Shown here: positions 62,934-64,000 of the stretch, one piece after another
Numbering within the stretch: the stretch's first letter is position 1
Layout of the letters: each line of letters starts with the position of its first letter
Source: Halosimplex litoreum
GTDB taxonomy: Archaea > Halobacteriota > Halobacteria > Halobacteriales > Haloarculaceae
Direction of reading: 5' to 3'
Assembly (NCBI RefSeq): GCF_016065055.1
Contig: NZ_CP065856.1
Span: 1,983,836 to 2,047,835, forward strand
Length of the DNA stretch: 64,000 nt
Notes under the pieces: generated by a model
The model's input: the letters and a program-made list of their open reading frames with translations, nothing else
Databases searched by the model: none
What the model was told of the DNA's origin: nothing
Translations under genes and position numbers: made by a program

Positions 62934-63173
62934 TCATTCCGCGCGGCTGATATACACGTGGACCTCGTTTTCGCTCGCGCGTTCGGTCTCGTGGTCGAAC
63001 CCGCGGTCGTCGAGCACGCCGTACAGCGGTTCCGGCTCGAAGCTGTTGACGAGTTCGAGCGTGCCCTCCGCCGAGAGGTCCTCCAGCGCGGCCACGATCT
63101 CGCCGAACGGTTCGCCGTCGATCTCCCGGGCGTCGAGCGTCCGCGTCGGCTCTCTCGATACGTCGCTGACCAT
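62934..63173 (-). CDS. DUF2249-domain protein
   Basis: A 79-residue single-domain DUF2249 protein: TLDAREIDGEPFGEIVAALE, then LELVNSFEPEPLYGVLDDRG and VHVYISRAE. It has the TusA-like two-layer fold pattern (an NSFEPEPLY-type loop) without the TusA cysteine. Such proteins occur near respiratory and redox genes. ATG 63173 is the only start fitting the domain. The partner is unknown. Confidence 0.85.
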   Translation of the reverse strand: MVSDVSREPTRTLDAREIDGEPFGEIVAALEDLSAEGTLELVNSFEPEPLYGVLDDRGFDHETERASENEVHVYISRAE

Positions 63174-63284
63174 ATCCGTCCTTGGGGCTCTGCGGGCGAG
63201 CGCGTTGTGCCGAAGACGTTCGGGAATCGGCGCCCGAACCGGTGCGGCGTGACACTGACGGGGCTGGGGCGTCTCGCTCCCCGT

Positions 63285-63698
63285 ATGCAGACGGTGACGG
63301 TTTCGCGACGGCTCGACGCCTCGCCGGAGCGGGTGCGCGCCGCGATGGACGACCTGGAGGCGTTCATGCTCGCCGCAGGGTTCACCGAGGTGGCCCTCGA
63401 CGGCGAGACGATGCATCTGGAGAACCAGGTGGGGCTCGCGACGGTGACCCTCGACCTGCGACTGGTCGACGACGAGTCGGACCTCGCCTACGAGCAGGCC
63501 GACGGCTTCTTCGAGACCATGGACACCGTCTACCACGTCGAACCCGTCGACGGCGCCACCGAGGTCACAGCGACGACCGACTTCGAACTCGACGTTGCCC
63601 TCGTCGGACAGATCCTCGACGCCACGGTGATCAAACGCCAGCGACGGCACGAACTCGAATCGCAGTTCGACTGGCTGGAAGCCGAGGTCGCGGGGTAG
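63285..63698 (+). CDS. SRPBCC-fold (START-like) protein
   Basis: A 137-residue protein with the SRPBCC polyketide-cyclase-like layout: TVSRRLDASPERVRAAMDDLEAF at the start, strand repeats in the middle (LENQVGLATVTLDLRLV; ATEVTATTDFELD) and a long C-terminal helix (ILDATVIKRQRRHELESQFDWL). It forms a hydrophobic ligand cavity. The ligand is unknown. It is divergent from the DUF2249 gene over 111 bp. Confidence 0.85.
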   Translation: MQTVTVSRRLDASPERVRAAMDDLEAFMLAAGFTEVALDGETMHLENQVGLATVTLDLRLVDDESDLAYEQADGFFETMDTVYHVEPVDGATEVTATTDFELDVALVGQILDATVIKRQRRHELESQFDWLEAEVAG

Positions 63699-63744
63699 GC
63701 CACCCGGTCGCCAGCGAGCGGTGTCGCGGCGTCGCGAACCGGAG

Positions 63745-64000
63745 CTACCGCTCGGGATGGACGGGTGCGTCGAATCCGCCGCGGACCAGCGGCTTCGCGA
63801 CGTGTCTGCGGGCGCAGGGCGGCACCTCGTACCAGCCCAGTTCCAGTTCCCGTTCGACGGGCACCTCGACCTTCCCGTCGGCGCTCGTCTCGCAGTCCCG
63901 ACAGCGGTAGCCCTGGTCGGCGCCCGCCGACCCCATCGAGCGACCGCACTCGGGACACTCCGGATTGGTCGGTTCGGTCCGCACGAGCTCCCTGACGGCG
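63745..64000 (-). CDS. tiaS: TiaS, tRNA-Ile2 agmatinylcytidine synthetase (C-terminus only)
   Basis: The last 85 codons of a gene entering from beyond the right edge. Residues REL then VRTEPTNPECPECGRSMGS carry a zinc ribbon (CPEC, CRDC), followed by WYEVPPCARRHVAKPLVRGG, the conserved C-terminal signature of TiaS. TiaS attaches agmatine to C34 of the AUA-reading tRNA-Ile in archaea. The catalytic domains lie outside the window. Confidence 0.9.
   Translation of the reverse strand, partial: AVRELVRTEPTNPECPECGRSMGSAGADQGYRCRDCETSADGKVEVPVERELELGWYEVPPCARRHVAKPLVRGGFDAPVHPER

Overview
The window comes from a halophilic archaeon (class Halobacteria). GC is very high (about two thirds or more, with strongly GC-ending codons). 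The proteins are acidic. Many genes have a TATA-like box about 26-30 nt before the start codon, as expected for leaderless transcripts. The gene set is typically haloarchaeal: a 128-residue 2Fe-2S ferredoxin, HalOD1 and bacterio-opsin-activator HTH proteins, Hef, TiaS, archaeal pilin and HemAT. A Haloarcula/Halosimplex-like relative is plausible but not proven. No transposase, integrase, CRISPR array or rRNA was found, and the region reads as chromosomal core.

Layout. 1-6.3 kb: truncated Hef nuclease, a small unknown, a dolichol/phytol-kinase-like protein, and glycyl-tRNA synthetase overlapping an upstream CBS gene by ATGA. 6.4-11.5 kb: two tandem paralogous amt-glnK-lrp operons for ammonium uptake and nitrogen sensing, each preceded by the same two upstream boxes at identical 67-bp spacing. 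12-14.7 kb: a soluble chemotaxis-type transducer fused to a degenerate KaiC-like domain, coupled to a PAS histidine kinase. 14.7-19.8 kb: hemB, a DedA protein, two GNAT acetyltransferases, a CinA-like protein and S-adenosylhomocysteinase.

20-26 kb is a signalling block: a tightly overlapping chain HalOD1 / small protein / TER-repeat ORF / response regulator, opposite a 1472-residue LOV-PAS-GAF-HTH regulator. 26-45.8 kb: a methyltransferase, a pilin, a CorC-type CBS protein, ferredoxins, a membrane transducer, scattered histidine genes (hisB, hisA, hisI), a divergent MFS/TrmB pair, HemAT, two PiT phosphate permeases and a prepilin peptidase. 46-53.5 kb: bolA, ilvA, an unknown 300-residue protein, MATE, dihydrofolate reductase, an M48 protease and an AstE-like protein. 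53.8-64 kb: citrate synthase, threonine synthase-like protein, vapBC plus Nudix, glutaredoxin, ridA, tRNA-Ser(GGA), an MFS exporter and the C-terminus of TiaS.

The least explained signals are not genes. First, a family of small hairpins in several intergenic spaces shares an 11-nt apex GANCGNAGNGA in which positions 3 and 9 covary as base pairs. Second, a palindrome downstream of tRNA-Ser is capped by one of these hairpins and carries inverted and direct copies of the tRNA 3' end. Third, a roughly 340-bp nested palindromic element lies at 45.8-46.2 kb.
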